From: Ooceraea biroi
Lineage: Eukaryota > Arthropoda > Insecta > Hymenoptera > Formicidae
Assembly (NCBI RefSeq): GCF_003672135.1
Contig: NC_039508.1
Span: forward strand, 18,053,945 to 18,117,944
DNA length: 64,000 nucleotides
Reading direction: 5' to 3'
The notes below the pieces were generated by a model, which saw only the letters and a list, made by a program, of their open reading frames with translations, ran no database searches and was not told the DNA's origin. Positions 25,125 to 36,714 of the stretch are shown piece by piece; positions within the stretch are counted from its first letter, which is position 1, and every line of letters starts with the position of its first letter. The position numbers were made by a program, and so were the translations under genes.

Positions 25125-26239
25125 CAGGGTTGGGACATTTGGCAAATTCTAGGGTTTTCTACGTTACACGTAATATCATGTATATTACGTCAAATATGTA
25201 TAAAACGTAAATAACGTAATACGTACTTAACCTTTAACATCTATTTTACTTGAGCGACGTTAAATAACCTATACCTACGGGTACAGTTGACAACGCGTGT
25301 CAAGAGACACAATTACACAAAGGAAAAAAAATTTACTTAGGCGTATTCAGCGGACGTTCACAGCTCACAGCTCACAGCACAGAGCATAGGCGACATCAAG
25401 CAGTCACTCACAATCAGTCAGGCACTAATTCACTATATATTAATATAATACGATGAATTGTAAAGATAAAACCAGTCGGGTAAATATTTATTAAACATAT
25501 AATGTGTTCCTTAATTTTATTTGTTTGAGAAAAACTAATTAAAAAACTAATTATATTTATTACAACCAATTTCAATTCCAAAAAAACAGCGATTGGAATC
25601 GTCAACATCGTCCAAGCAACCGAAAGCACAAACCGCACCGACAACTGACGAAATTGATTTAGCATTAGCTCAATTTTTTTGGGTGCAACATTTCATTTAA
25701 TATTATTCATTCACAATATTTTAAAAACTTTGTGAAACTTCTGTTTCCAACATACAAACTTCTAACAAGGAAAAAACTTTCTACAACGTTGCTCGACAAG
25801 GTTTACCAGAATCTACTGGCTGAAAGAATCTCATCTTTTGAGTCCGACGGAGTTCTATTAATTGACGGATGGAAAAATTCATCAGCTAATACAAAAAAAA
25901 TGTGATGTGCATAGTTCACACAATAAACAAGTGCATATTCCTTAAATCTTGGGATACCTCCCAAAAGTCATGAATTGGCCTACCGCCACTCATTTTTTTA
26001 TTTATTAAATTTATTGAGTACACAACTACACACCATACAATGCGTTGTTAACACAAACTAATTTTCTTAATTTAATTGTCACATGCGACAATTGATATGA
26101 AGTTTTAGCAACGGCCTGAAGAGGCGCATACAGCGTTCGGTGTATTTTACAGGTTACAAACCTAAAGACGTAAAATACCTAGTATTTTACATGCTAAAAC
26201 CGTGTAATTTACATCGAGTATTTTACCTGCCCAACCCTG
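25125..26239 (+). mobile_element. hAT transposon remnant, perfect 8-bp target duplication CTTAAGGG
   Basis: Inverted ends CAGGGTTGGG and CCCAACCCTG. CTTAAGGG is duplicated exactly at 25117-25124 and 26240-26247. A broken plus-strand transposase fragment covers about 25640-25902: DEIDLALAQFF, then after a one-base shift FKNFVKLLFPTYKL, LSTTLLDKVYQNL and GVLLIDGWKNSS, typical of the hAT transposase region before the catalytic core. It ends in a stop, and most of the protein has been deleted. Two smaller elements with the same ends lie at 32021-32382 and 46965-47091. Confidence 0.85.
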
Positions 26240-26240
26240 C

Positions 26241-26613
26241 TTAAGGGGATGCCGGAGTTGCTAGTGAACTATTTTTTCACTATAGTGATGGTAATTGCAG
26301 TTTCAAAAATTCTCTTTATTGCTTGTGCAGAATAAAAAATCCTTTTCCACAAATGAAGTATAGATAGAAAGAAAGTCCTCTCTACAGGACTTTATACTCA
26401 AAATGGAACAAAGTTAGAAAAGACAAATGCAAGTTTTTAACTTTTTTCCATTTTGAGTATAAAGTCCTGTAGAGCGGACTTTCTTTCTATCTATACTTCA
26501 TTTGTGGAAAAGGATTTTTTATTCTGCACAAGCAATAAAGAGAATTTTCGAAACTGCAATTACCATCGCTATAGTGAAAAAATAGTTCACTAGCAACTCC
26601 AGCATCCCCTTAA
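26241..26613. mobile_element. TTAA-flanked long-hairpin element, about 170-bp arms
   Basis: TTAA at 26241-26244 and 26610-26613, ends GGGGATGCCGGAGTTGCTAG and complement. Arms of about 170 bases differ at only a few positions and enclose a loop of about 40 bases. The sequence following 26613 resembles the interior of the element at 24434-25121, so this hairpin inserted into another copy of that family. Confidence 0.8.
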
Positions 26614-27009
26614 AATACTTTTTATAAAAATTTCGCAATTTGTACGCACAAAATTGAGGCAGTCTACACTCGGAATAAAATAAAGGAATATAATGAAGCT
26701 TTTCAAAGTGACTTTAGAAGCGTAATAAAAAAGAAAGGTGTGTTCTCCTTTTCTTATAAAACTATTACTGTAAATTTTATTTGAGATGTTATAACATATT
26801 ATTGTAATTCCTCAGCATGCTTCACAGATGTATATATGTATATTCACCATTTAAGCACTTTCCAAGCCTTTTTTATATTGTTGATTCAAAATTTGAGAGT
26901 TTCTGATACATTGTTGAGACAGGCGTTTTTTATATAGGCCTTCACCTGGCGCAGCCGAGTCTATAGCCGCCAGGACTCTAAATTTGATTTTATGTTGAGC
27001 GCCAACTAA

Positions 27010-27178
27010 GGGCCACTTTAACCAAACTCCGGTTTATTTAATCGTCGATTAACTTACAGGGCGATCAACATAAAACTTATATTATTTATACGAGAATTAT
27101 ATTATTAGAGATTTTTATGTTGATCGCCCTGTAAGTTAATCGACGATTAAATTAACCGGAGTTTGGTTGAAATGGCCT
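27010..27178. mobile_element. Foldback MITE, 169 bp, TAA duplications
   Basis: Arms of about 65 bases (ACCAAACTCCGGTT, then TTAACTTACAGGGCGATCAA) form an inverted repeat around a short AT-rich loop. Flanked by TAA on both sides, as for Harbinger-type elements. Confidence 0.7.
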
Positions 27179-29204
27179 TAATTTTTATAAAAACAGTAAA
27201 AGATAGGAAGGTACTTGTTTAACGGTGTCTCAGGGAGGAATACATAGTTGGGATGACCCTTGAATATGATACCTCTCAATAAGATGTAATGAACAGAAAA
27301 ATATTTTATGTTTCAGGTAAAAAAAAAAGAGTTTTATAATTACCGATTGTGTGTGAAAACGTCTCTGCAGTTTGATACAGTGAATTGTTCGGCTGGTCAC
27401 TTGTGATGATCGTCTTTTGTAGTCAATAGTGAACTGTGATCAGACTACTTTTGGGGGCCCTTCTCATTTCGTGCGCACTGTCACGGTTAGACCTCGAGTG
27501 TCTCTCGATTTTCTCATTTCGCGCGACGGGCAGCGTCAGGCCCGTAACAACAATCCGCGCGTGCGTGTGGACCTTCACAGGGTCTCGATATTTAATTTTA
27601 ACCCTCACAGCACATGAACATCTTAATAAGGTTACAATAATCTTAAATTGTAAGATTGTAACATTCCACGGAGATTAATAAACCTGCCATTAACCTCCCA
27701 ATAACATGTGCATGTTCGTCCAATGTCATTCCCTTAACATCCCAAAAACCTTGCAGGGCATGTTGTATTAATATCACAGGCCGACATTTTTAAACTTTTT
27801 GTCTGCTGTTTGAATATAAAATATCATTTTCGATGTATTTTTTCACGCTAAACACGAATCCGGCCGCGAAATTGCTCTATAACGTCAGGTTTTTGAGAAA
27901 AATGAGATTAAAAGTGTCAAAAGTGACGTTTTTTGCCATTTTTATGAATTTTTCGCTGGTAAAATAAATTTTATTTTTTACTTTCGTTTACGCCATCTTA
28001 AAGTGCCAACTTTTATCTTTAAACTCGATTTTTCGAAACTCCGTAGGATTTTTTTCGCCGAGTTAACTACTCCGCTGTCAGACGAATATTTCGGCCTCCG
28101 TAGCACTCGATTTTAAGTATTTATGATATTAAGTTATTAAGTTTATATGTGCCTATGTACTTATATAATATCTTTTTAATGATTTAAAAATAAAAAAATG
28201 AAATTATAAAAAATGATAAAAAAAATGAAAATTAAAATGATAAAAAATGATAAAACAATTTAAAAACAACAAAGCTAAAAACATTTTTAAAAAATCAAAA
28301 GAGTGTGATGTAGGCTGCCTCCACGTGATGCACTCTGGTAAACGTAGAAGGTTTGTAAAATCGCTCCTACTGCGGCTAAACGGTCTACGAACAAAGAACA
28401 TGGTGCAGGATACTGTGTTTGCATCAGTAAGGTATAGTTAATTTTTGCTCGTGTAAAGTACATTGTACACAGAAGATTTAAAATGCCAGAATCTCATTTG
28501 GGGAAGCGAAATGTAACCCACCCAGAAGTAAAAAAAACAGTATATACCAAATTTTATTGAAATTCTAATAGTTTTACAAATTTTGGTCCGCCATATTGGA
28601 TCGGCCATATTTAATTTTTAAAATCTTATTTCAGAATTGGATTCAGCGACCTCAAAAACCTTCATATTAAAATCATTATTATCCAGTTCTGAAGTTTTGT
28701 TCTCCAAGTACATTTTTGGCACGAAATGTTCGTCTGACAGCGGAGTGGTTAACTCGGCGAAAAAAAATCCTACGGAGTTTCGACAAATCGGGTTTAAAGA
28801 TAAAGTTGGCACTTTAAGATGGCGAAAACGAAAGTAAAAAATAAAATTTATTTTACCAGCGAAAAAATCATAAAAATGGCAAAAAACGTCACTTTTGACA
28901 CTCTTAACCTCATTTTTCTCAAAAACCTGACGTCATAGAGCAATTTCGCGGCCGGATTCGTTTTCAGCGTGAAAAAATACATTGAAAATGATATCTTATA
29001 TTCAAACAGCAAAAACCATGTCGGCCTGTGTATTCATATAACATAGTAAAAACCTTTTAATATTAGAAATTAAATATTGTATATTTTATTTTTATAATTC
29101 AATTTATAATTTAATTTTTTAATAAATAAATTTTGAAAATATGAAAATGTGCAAACATAAAATTTAATTAATATTTTAAAAGATATTTTATAGTTTTGTA
29201 ATAT

Positions 29205-29726
29205 CCCAGGCAGCACACATTGGTTTCAAAGCCGTTTCATAAACGTTTTAACGTAACGTTCCATAACCATTTTATTGAAACGTTTATTTAGGAGAAAAAT
29301 GTCCAACGAATCGGTTTTCCGGATGGTTATTTATAAGGTGATAACGCAAATGTTTCTTGCGAGAACGTCACGCCTGGCTTGGCCGTCTATCGGTCGCTTG
29401 GTGAATCAGAGGCGGGAATCACACAACACTTGTGTTGATTGTTGTCTCTTGTTCCATAATCGAGTACATTGAAACGTATGATGTAAAAATAATTAATACT
29501 CGCAAATTAAGTAGAAATTACTATTTTTTCTATATTAATTATATAATTTCGAATCAATTTAATAAAACACATTTTTCGTTTCTGTGGAAACGTGAAAAAT
29601 ACGTTTTTAAAATTTAGGTCTAAAACCGGTTTCTATTTAAACCGTTTCTTAAATGGTACTTTATGTTTCTTAGACATTTTAGATACGTCTAAGAAACATA
29701 TATTAGGCTAACATGTGCTGCCTGGG
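29205..29726. mobile_element. Second, uninterrupted copy of the CCCAGGCAGCACA-ended transposon
   Basis: 522 bp, inverted relative to the copy at 15206-16733: CCCAGGCAGCACACATTGG at the left, ATGTGCTGCCTGGG at the right. It carries a single ACATAAAG (complement CTTTATGT near 29660) where the other copy has a 744 bp insertion, and lacks about 240 bases present in the other copy near its right end. Confidence 0.8.
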
Positions 29727-29743
29727 ATGTATTTTTAATATAT

Positions 29744-30024
29744 GCGAAAAATTAGATAATTGTGTGTAAGATTACTGAAATATTGAAATAAGGTTTCAGT
29801 AATCTACCGACAATATTATAACGTAAGATTATATTGTAAGGTTAGTGGTATATACCAGTAACATGATCATTATAAATAGTTTTGTATAAAATGTTTTTCA
29901 ACATACGCGAAAAATGAGATTGCACGTAAGATTACTGAAATATTGAAATAAGATTTCATTAATCTTCTGACAATATTATAATGTAAGATTATATTATAAG
30001 GTTAGTGGCATATACCAGTAACAT
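29744..30024. repeat. Tandem duplication, about 135 bp
   Basis: Two direct copies, about 29744-29863 and 29905-30024, share GATTACTGAAATATTGAAATA, GACAATATTATAA and AAGGTTAGTGG followed by ATATACCAGTAACAT. About 5 percent divergent, with a spacer between them. Confidence 0.7.
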
Positions 30025-30598
30025 TAATTATTAAGTATGTAAGGTTGTAATCTCCCATATAATCTTATTGCAATGTTCGGTGCTGTGAGGGAAGATCTCC
30101 CAACGAGCCGGATCACTTCGGCGTTGAGGGGGAACAAATTTATATTAATTAATTTATACTGTTACATTGCGAAATTTTAGTTATTTAAATTTATTTGTGA
30201 AATCGAGATATATTTTATTGAATTATATTACATGAAATATTGAATATCGTACAATTAGTCACTGTAATACGCTGTTTCCGATTTATATATACGAAATTAT
30301 AACTGTTTATTAACTTATCGTGTATAATAAAGTTAATCACTATAAGAACGCAAATTATCTGCCTTACCAACTTGGGCTTGAAATCGTGAATAAATTTTAA
30401 TAATAGAATAACATGGAGAAAGTAATTAATAAATATTATCTCGATATTATGGTGCTTGTAAAGTGCGATAAGGAAAATTCAATTATCATACTGTTTCTGC
30501 AAAAATCCGCAAAAAAGATTATTTTACATGAATAAATTATTCTAAAATAAAAACAATTTAGAACGCCAAAGTCTAACTAGATTTGTCACGTCTTTGTT

Positions 30599-30612
30599 TT
30601 TATTTATTTATT
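30599..30612 (-). terminator. Poly(A) signals of the three rows-type gene
   Basis: Three overlapping AATAAA hexamers on the minus strand 36-49 nt after the stop at 30648, indicating a very short 3'UTR. A further AATAAA overlaps the stop codon itself (30647-30652). Confidence 0.6.
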
Positions 30613-30647
30613 TTTTGCTATGAAATAGATTTTTTTTAATTCTCTCT

Positions 30648-33600
30648 TTATTTTTCGCGCGGTTTAGGCGTTTTAGTTAAGCGCGTTGAGACAGATGGTG
30701 ATGACGAGCTGTCGTCGTCGTCTTCATCGTCGCTCCAAATCATATCAACTTTCGCTATTTTCAAAGCGACTGGATTTCTTTTGCGTCGCACTCCTGAGAG
30801 GGGCCTCCTAACGTGTTTCTGCGCAGACGGCGTGACACAAAGGCTCGGGACAGTTGGAACCGCGGCGTACTCACTCACATCGATATCGTGTGATTGTGGA
30901 ACCATAAATTCTGCAATAGAATTATTAATCGCATGTAAATAAATCACGATGTGTAAAAAAAGAGAGAGAAAGTCATATGTTGGATTGCACGTACCTGAAG
31001 TGCAGTCTGAAGACGTCAATACCGACTGGAAATCATTGTCAATCGCCAATTCCTGAGCCGACACGTAAACGGGGTGTCCCTCCAATTTGTACTGGTGGCA
31101 TACGTCGATCGCCAAATTTGCAATATCGTACGCCTCCTGTTGCCTCGACGGTATACTTGTTTTCAGGAAATAACAGAAATCGATCAGCAGCTGGACGTAA
31201 TCGGTGACGTAGAGTCGCGCGTGCCAGGAGGACCGTTTTGCGCCGATTTTGTCGCGGGAGCGACCGGACGATTTCTCCTCTCGAAATAATTTTTCTCTTA
31301 TTTTGAAGGCGCCGTGGAAATGGTCGAACGCCTGCGCGATGTGACCCTGTGAGGCGTACAATTGTGCCCTGATGTAGGTAGTAGCGAATACCAGGTACTG
31401 ATACGACACGTTGCGGCACTTGTAGCAGTCGCAATTTTCGTGCAGGCTGAACTTGGGCAGGTCGAAAATTTTCTTAGCGAGCACCGGTGAGCTGCCGTGC
31501 TGAGACAAGTCCCTGACGGGATCCACGGGATTTCTCGTTGGCGTCACTGCGAGATGCGTGGACGACGTGGGGACAGACTTGGAACTTGTCATCGACAGCT
31601 GAAACGTCTCGATGTCCAAAATGCGCTCCAGGCCTTGCAGCTTCACCTCACAATCGTCCAGCTGCGAACGCGACAAGTCGATGTAACACAGCGACTTCAA
31701 CACCTCGGCGGTACGCATTACTGCACCTAAACTCTGTGCCGTTTTCAACTGTCGTACCAAATCCGTACTAATTCCGCGAAAGGATAGTAGACTATTTGTC
31801 CTCATAGAGAGATTGATCGCCGTGGTAAAAAGCACGTCGTAACTAAAGAGATATTCCACTTGGCTTTTCCCTGAAAAAGAAATTGTTCTGTAAATAATTC
31901 GGTGTAATTTTGTATTGCAATTTTAAGATGTACATAATATAAGCTTTGTATTAATTTAGGATTAACATAAATCGAAATTGATCTTATCATATTATCATAA
32001 TTTTATGTCAATTTGACAGACAGGGTTGGATAACTTCATTCTTTTCTTTAAATAAGTTAAGTTTAAAGTTAATGACCCGGAAATTCACTAAGTTTACGTT
32101 AAAAGTTACTTCAACACAAATTAACTCAATTAAAATTAAGTTAAAAACTTAACTTATTAAAGTTAAAAGTTAATTAGTATATATTTTTTGTGACCAACCA
32201 TTTTCACACGACTTTAATATTGATGAATTATTTTGACTTGTATAAAAAAAGTTAATAAGTTAATGTCAATGCGTTTAAAAATAACTAGTTTAAGTTAAAA
32301 GTTAACATGTTTAAACTTAACTAAGTTAAAAGTTAATAACTTTTTAACTTTCAACTATTTAACTAGTTACTACCCAACCCTGATTTCAGAGTATAAAAAA
32401 CTAATAATAAATATACATTTAATTACATTTTGTTGTTACCAACTCTTGATGTAAACGTCTCCCTGCAAACAGACTTTTCGTGATATATGAAGTATAATCC
32501 TCGTGTTGCATATTATCCTCGTATAAATTAATATTTCGTATAATAGTATCTAAACTTAGCAAATATATAGATTTGGTAGCAAGGAGTGAAATTCCCGAGA
32601 GATTGCTAGCTTCGGTAAGTAATTGCTTAGCATCGTCGCACTAAAAAAAAAGAATAAAATAAAATTACATACATATTATTTAGTACAACAGAAAATATTT
32701 GCATGCCAAAAGTTTTACACGTTTTATAAGTTATTGCTTTACCTTTCCACATTCAAAACAAAAATCTGCTAAGCTTATCCAGAAGATAGCAATGGAACGA
32801 ATCGTATTTTCATCTTTGGAATCTTTACATTTTATGGCATACTCTTTGGCAGTAGCAATCCAATCGTAATTAATTTGTCTTGATGAGATACAACGACTTA
32901 CAACTGTAACAGAATTACAATTACGTTAATTGAAATTAATCTTATTAATCTTTCACAGAGAATATTCTCAATTAATTGTTAAAAAGATGATTCAATATAC
33001 CGTAAATTATTTTACGATGATCATCCATTTCTGACGCTAGTCTATGTGCCAACTTCCATACTTTAGCTTCACAGTCCTCGTAACGATACAGTCGGCAGTA
33101 TTCACCAGCTGTTATCATTGTATCAAGTATAAGATTTGGTTCCAAATTTTTTATGATTTCACCCTGTAATAAGTATTTTTACATGAACTTTTAAAGCTGC
33201 CAAATTTCGAATAATTATCAGACAAGTGCTTTCTATTAACTTACGATGTCACATTTAAATAATTCACTCCATTTCTTCAAACACTTCTGCAGATGCACTA
33301 CAAGGTTGACATCTTTTTTAACGTTTATCATAGTATAGGCAGGAACTACATTTGGAGATTTGGTTTCTCGAAGTTCCGGTAGTTTAGGAGCGTACAGAGC
33401 AAACTTCGTGTTCTCCATTTCCACTTGTGTTTGCTTGTTCATCGCATGTAATTCCTCCAGAAATGTAAAAAAATGTAAATTGGCTTCGAAGCACAAGACA
33501 CTCAGAGAATCTAACTCTACATCCTGTTTTAATCTAGACATGGCTCGTTTATGATATTCCAGAACAGAGCTGTCGAATTCAAAATTCAACAAGTAGTGTC

Positions 33601-35641
33601 CCAATAATTGTACCGCACGTGCATACAAGCGTTTACTTGGCTCCAATCTCTCAAATTCTTCCAGAAGTGCTGATACACAGTTTGTGAATGAGATTTCCTC
33701 TTCGATTAAACTTTTTACCTCACGTAAACGCAACTTAACAAGATCATACTTAGACGTGTCGATCAAAAAGTTCATCACATCCTTTATCTGGTCCTTGTCA
33801 CTTCTCAAGCATTCGATCATACTTAATTTTCTGACTATCTCAGGAGCGTGTTTCTTAATGTTTGCCCATACGTGGAAGGCCTTCGTGCTTGGCTGATCGT
33901 AAGTCAACAAGGCATGTAACGCGCACACAGTCATGGCTCTTCTATATACACCATTATTATAATATATGACACTTAGTTTGTACAATGCGAAGGAGAGAGA
34001 ATTTTCAAGGTCCTCGGGACTTTTAAAATACTTCGAACTCGAGTCGGTCTCTCGAAGCTGGAAGATGCAGCGGCATAGCAATGCGAATAAACGTGCACCC
34101 TCCTTGTAAACATGCTCGGACAGTATTCCTATGTTGTAAATTAAAGTGCGGCAGGTGCTCCACAATTGTATCCAGCGTGTACATCTGCATTCTCTCATTT
34201 CACGGATGATCGAGTTTGCGTTTTGCTCCAGGATCTTTCTGGCGAGGACGCACACCTCTTCCGGCAGTGTTTTAACAGAGAACTTGCACACCAGAGTGAA
34301 GAACCTGCATTGCATTACTATTGCGTTGTACAAGTCCTTCTTGACCGTGCACACTTTATCCAGGCACCATTTGCATTTTTTAAGTGACATTTCCCTCATA
34401 TAAAACGCGTCCACGTTCATATGTATAAATAGATTCATCGTTTCCAGCAGGACGCTGGTATCGAGCAATTTGTCGACGAGCAGACACTTGTCAGCCTTCA
34501 CGCATCTTTCTAAATACATAAACAACGGTTCGCCTATTTCCGCGGTACTGAACGCGTTCCACTTCAAGGCCTCATATCCATACCTCTGTGCAATTTTCGA
34601 ATTACAGGAAACAATATTTTGCAAGTTCTTGGCAGTGTCATTGGCGAAACTTTCTACTGGTACTAAAAGCGTTGCACATAAATTCTGAAATTGCTGGAAG
34701 CACTGGTGACACTCCTCGTCCTCTGCCAAGAGGTTCTCAAAGTCACTGAATAATTCATTCAATGTTTTCCTTGTAGACTCTACATCGGCCATATTAATAG
34801 ACTTGCATATTATGTGACATATGATGTGAAGTGTATGGCAATATATGATATATTTTTCATCCTGTTCTAAACACAGCTGTGCTCCTGCTAAATATTCCTG
34901 CATGTGTCTAAGAAAATCCTGAAAATATTTGTTTCCTCCTTTGTCGATTGTCGCAATTGTATCCAAATGTGCGCTTATTCTCATGATCAGAGGCTTCGTA
35001 TAATTCTTGTGTAGAATTTGTATCATTCTCATTTCATATGCAATAGCATTCTTCAAATTATTGTAATTTTCTTCATTGAAAGATTGCTTGGTAAGAAGAA
35101 GATACGCATTACTAGTTTCACCTTGCCACAAGGATAATACTTTTGCCAATAATTCGATGGTATCATTTTGAGGATCATACATCTTGCCAGGTTGTAAGTA
35201 ACAGCAAATCTCTGCCGCATCCTCATACAAATTCAGAGAAATTAAATAACGAGCGATTTTAAACAGGCACTTGACAAAGTTATTGTTATTAGGTATATTA
35301 ATCAGTAATGAACACAGCAATTTAGTTAATGCAGCCATTTCCTTTCCAGTCTCGGAACTCTGTTCCTTACATTCGTCTGCTGTGCGATACAAGTGTAACA
35401 ATAATTTAAAAATTTTCTCGTTCAGCTTACTGTCAACTTGTATGTGAATACTCTGAAAAGTATAATTATAATTTAAAATAAATATATATATAAGTATAAT
35501 CAAAAATATATTTCTACTTATATATATATTTATAATATAAAATAAACAAAGAGTTACCTGAATATCATCCAGTACATCTTGCAATTTTTTTAATTGTATT
35601 AATTTTACCCATGCTTGGAGTTTTGCTTGGGTGACACTCAT
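30648..35641 (-). CDS. thr: Separase N-terminal-type helical protein (Three rows-like), no protease domain
   Basis: Chromosome segregation: resembles the large helical-repeat regulatory part of separase, which in Drosophila is a separate protein, Three rows. Seven exons: 35558-35641, 33245-35452, 33001-33163, 32743-32903, 32427-32640, 30995-31870, 30648-30910 (3969 nt, 1322 aa); all phases close. The donor at 32427 (AAAT|GTAATT) was chosen because the stronger-looking GTAACA at 32439 breaks the frame. The protein is almost wholly helical and cysteine-rich. A separase-type signature, HENCDCYKCRN followed by ASQGHIAQAFDHFHGAFK, sits about residues 1050-1090. The end is acidic (IWSDDEDDDDSSSS) and basic (TKTPKPREK) and then stops; no peptidase C50 His/Cys motifs are present and none lie downstream on this strand. 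Length is close to fly Three rows (about 1380) and far short of vertebrate separase (about 2100). Confidence 0.72.
32021..32382. mobile_element. hAT-type MITE in an intron of the three rows-type gene
   Basis: Ends CAGGGTTGGATAACTTC and TACTACCCAACCCTG; the interior is an AT-rich array of AAGTTAAAAGTTAA-like units. A shorter copy is at 46965-47091. The flanking octamers (TTGACAGA, ATTTCAGA) agree at five of eight positions, so the target duplication has decayed. Confidence 0.75.
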
Positions 35642-36714
35642 TATTCTTAATATCAAATTGTTTTTTTTTCTTCCTAACTTTATTTACACATTTACACCAT
35701 GATTGTTTATCAATTATCTGCGTAAGAAAATACTGCAATACCTGCAAATTTAAGGTTATTATCATCATTATGAATGTACATATGAAAAAACCGTTTTACC
35801 GGACACAATTTTAAATTTCTAACATAAACACCGTGACGTTCCCTCCTATGTAGCAGCATGATCTAGCGATGGAACGCCGGACCGGAGCCGTCATGACTCG
35901 TAAACATAGAGAACTCGGAGTACGTTTACACGATAACCTTAAACCGTAATTGTAAGTGATGTTCGTTTACACGCAAGGATTTATAGCGTTAGCGTAGCAT
36001 TATTACAAGTGGTGTAACAACATCGACGTAAAGAATTTAATTTATATGGCATGTAACGACAGTAGGTAGAATAGTGGTTACTTAAAACCGGATTAACGTT
36101 GCCGCGTAAACGTATTCAATGAGTATATATTTTTGGGGGGTATGTGTGTAATATTTTTTTACATGATTGATATTGCAATGTACAAATAATATTTTTTGTT
36201 TTTAGTTTATATTAATTTTTTTCTAGCTTATTTACGTGTATGTTTACCAAATTTATTTTTTAATTATATTGATTTCTTTTTTATTTTGAAGTAAACCTGA
36301 ATGGAAAATTCTGTGTAACTTAATTTGTTTCTTTATCTTATCTTATCCTCCGATTCAATTATTATTTATTTTATTATTTAGTTTAATTAACAACTTATTT
36401 TAACTGGAATTCAATACTATTGTAAGCTTTTTACCATATGACTTAAGCCTTGTGTCCACGATGCTAGAAATCTGTCCGAGAAAAGTGTAGACGAATCAAG
36501 AAATGTGGCCAATCAACTTGTAGCTTTTGGAAAAGCTGCCTATAGCCTATTATGAATGCCGTCTTTAGAGATGTCGCTTGAGTCGCCTAGTTACTGCTGT
36601 CGCTGTGCCGCCTCTCTTAACTAACCTCATTTGACGAATGACCAAATATCTTGGTGTGTCTTGTTCCGTCAGGTGTTTCACCCGTGAGGAATCAGAGGAA
36701 TTATACTCGTAAAA
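35642..36714. promoter_or_regulatory. Start region shared by the divergent three rows-type and eIF3h genes
   Basis: A 1.07 kb gap between head-to-head genes. AT-rich in the middle (36160-36430). The parts at about 35800-36130 and 36440-36714 are less AT-rich and may hold the two start sites. No coding region or element was recognised. Confidence 0.35.

Larger units (their letters stand above)
27602..30091. mobile_element. Large composite element with CCCTCACAGCAC ends and 310-bp internal inverted arms
   Basis: Ends CCCTCACAGCAC (left, preceded by TTAA) and GTGCTGTGAGGG (right) are perfect 12-bp inverted repeats, and similarity continues inward (GAACAT, AATAAG). Inside, arms at about 27776-28095 and 28718-29030 are reverse complements with a few changes. 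The 29205-29726 transposon and a tandem duplication (29744-30024) lie in its right part. TTAA is not duplicated at the right end, so the boundary assignment is tentative. No transposase recognised. Confidence 0.55.

Noticed and set aside
24396..25210. Mirrored open frames with YVCVQLA- and MKEYEA-type peptides
   Set aside because: Produced by the inverted repeats of the TTAA element; low complexity, no domain.
29275..29472. Frame containing MVIYKVITQMFLARTS, also at 16144-16359
   Set aside because: Shared because both sites are copies of the same transposon; too short and not similar to a known transposase.
32439..32440. Donor TTG|GTAACA for the fifth exon of the three rows-type gene
   Set aside because: It leaves phase 0 while the next exon needs phase 1; the donor 13 nt further on restores the frame.
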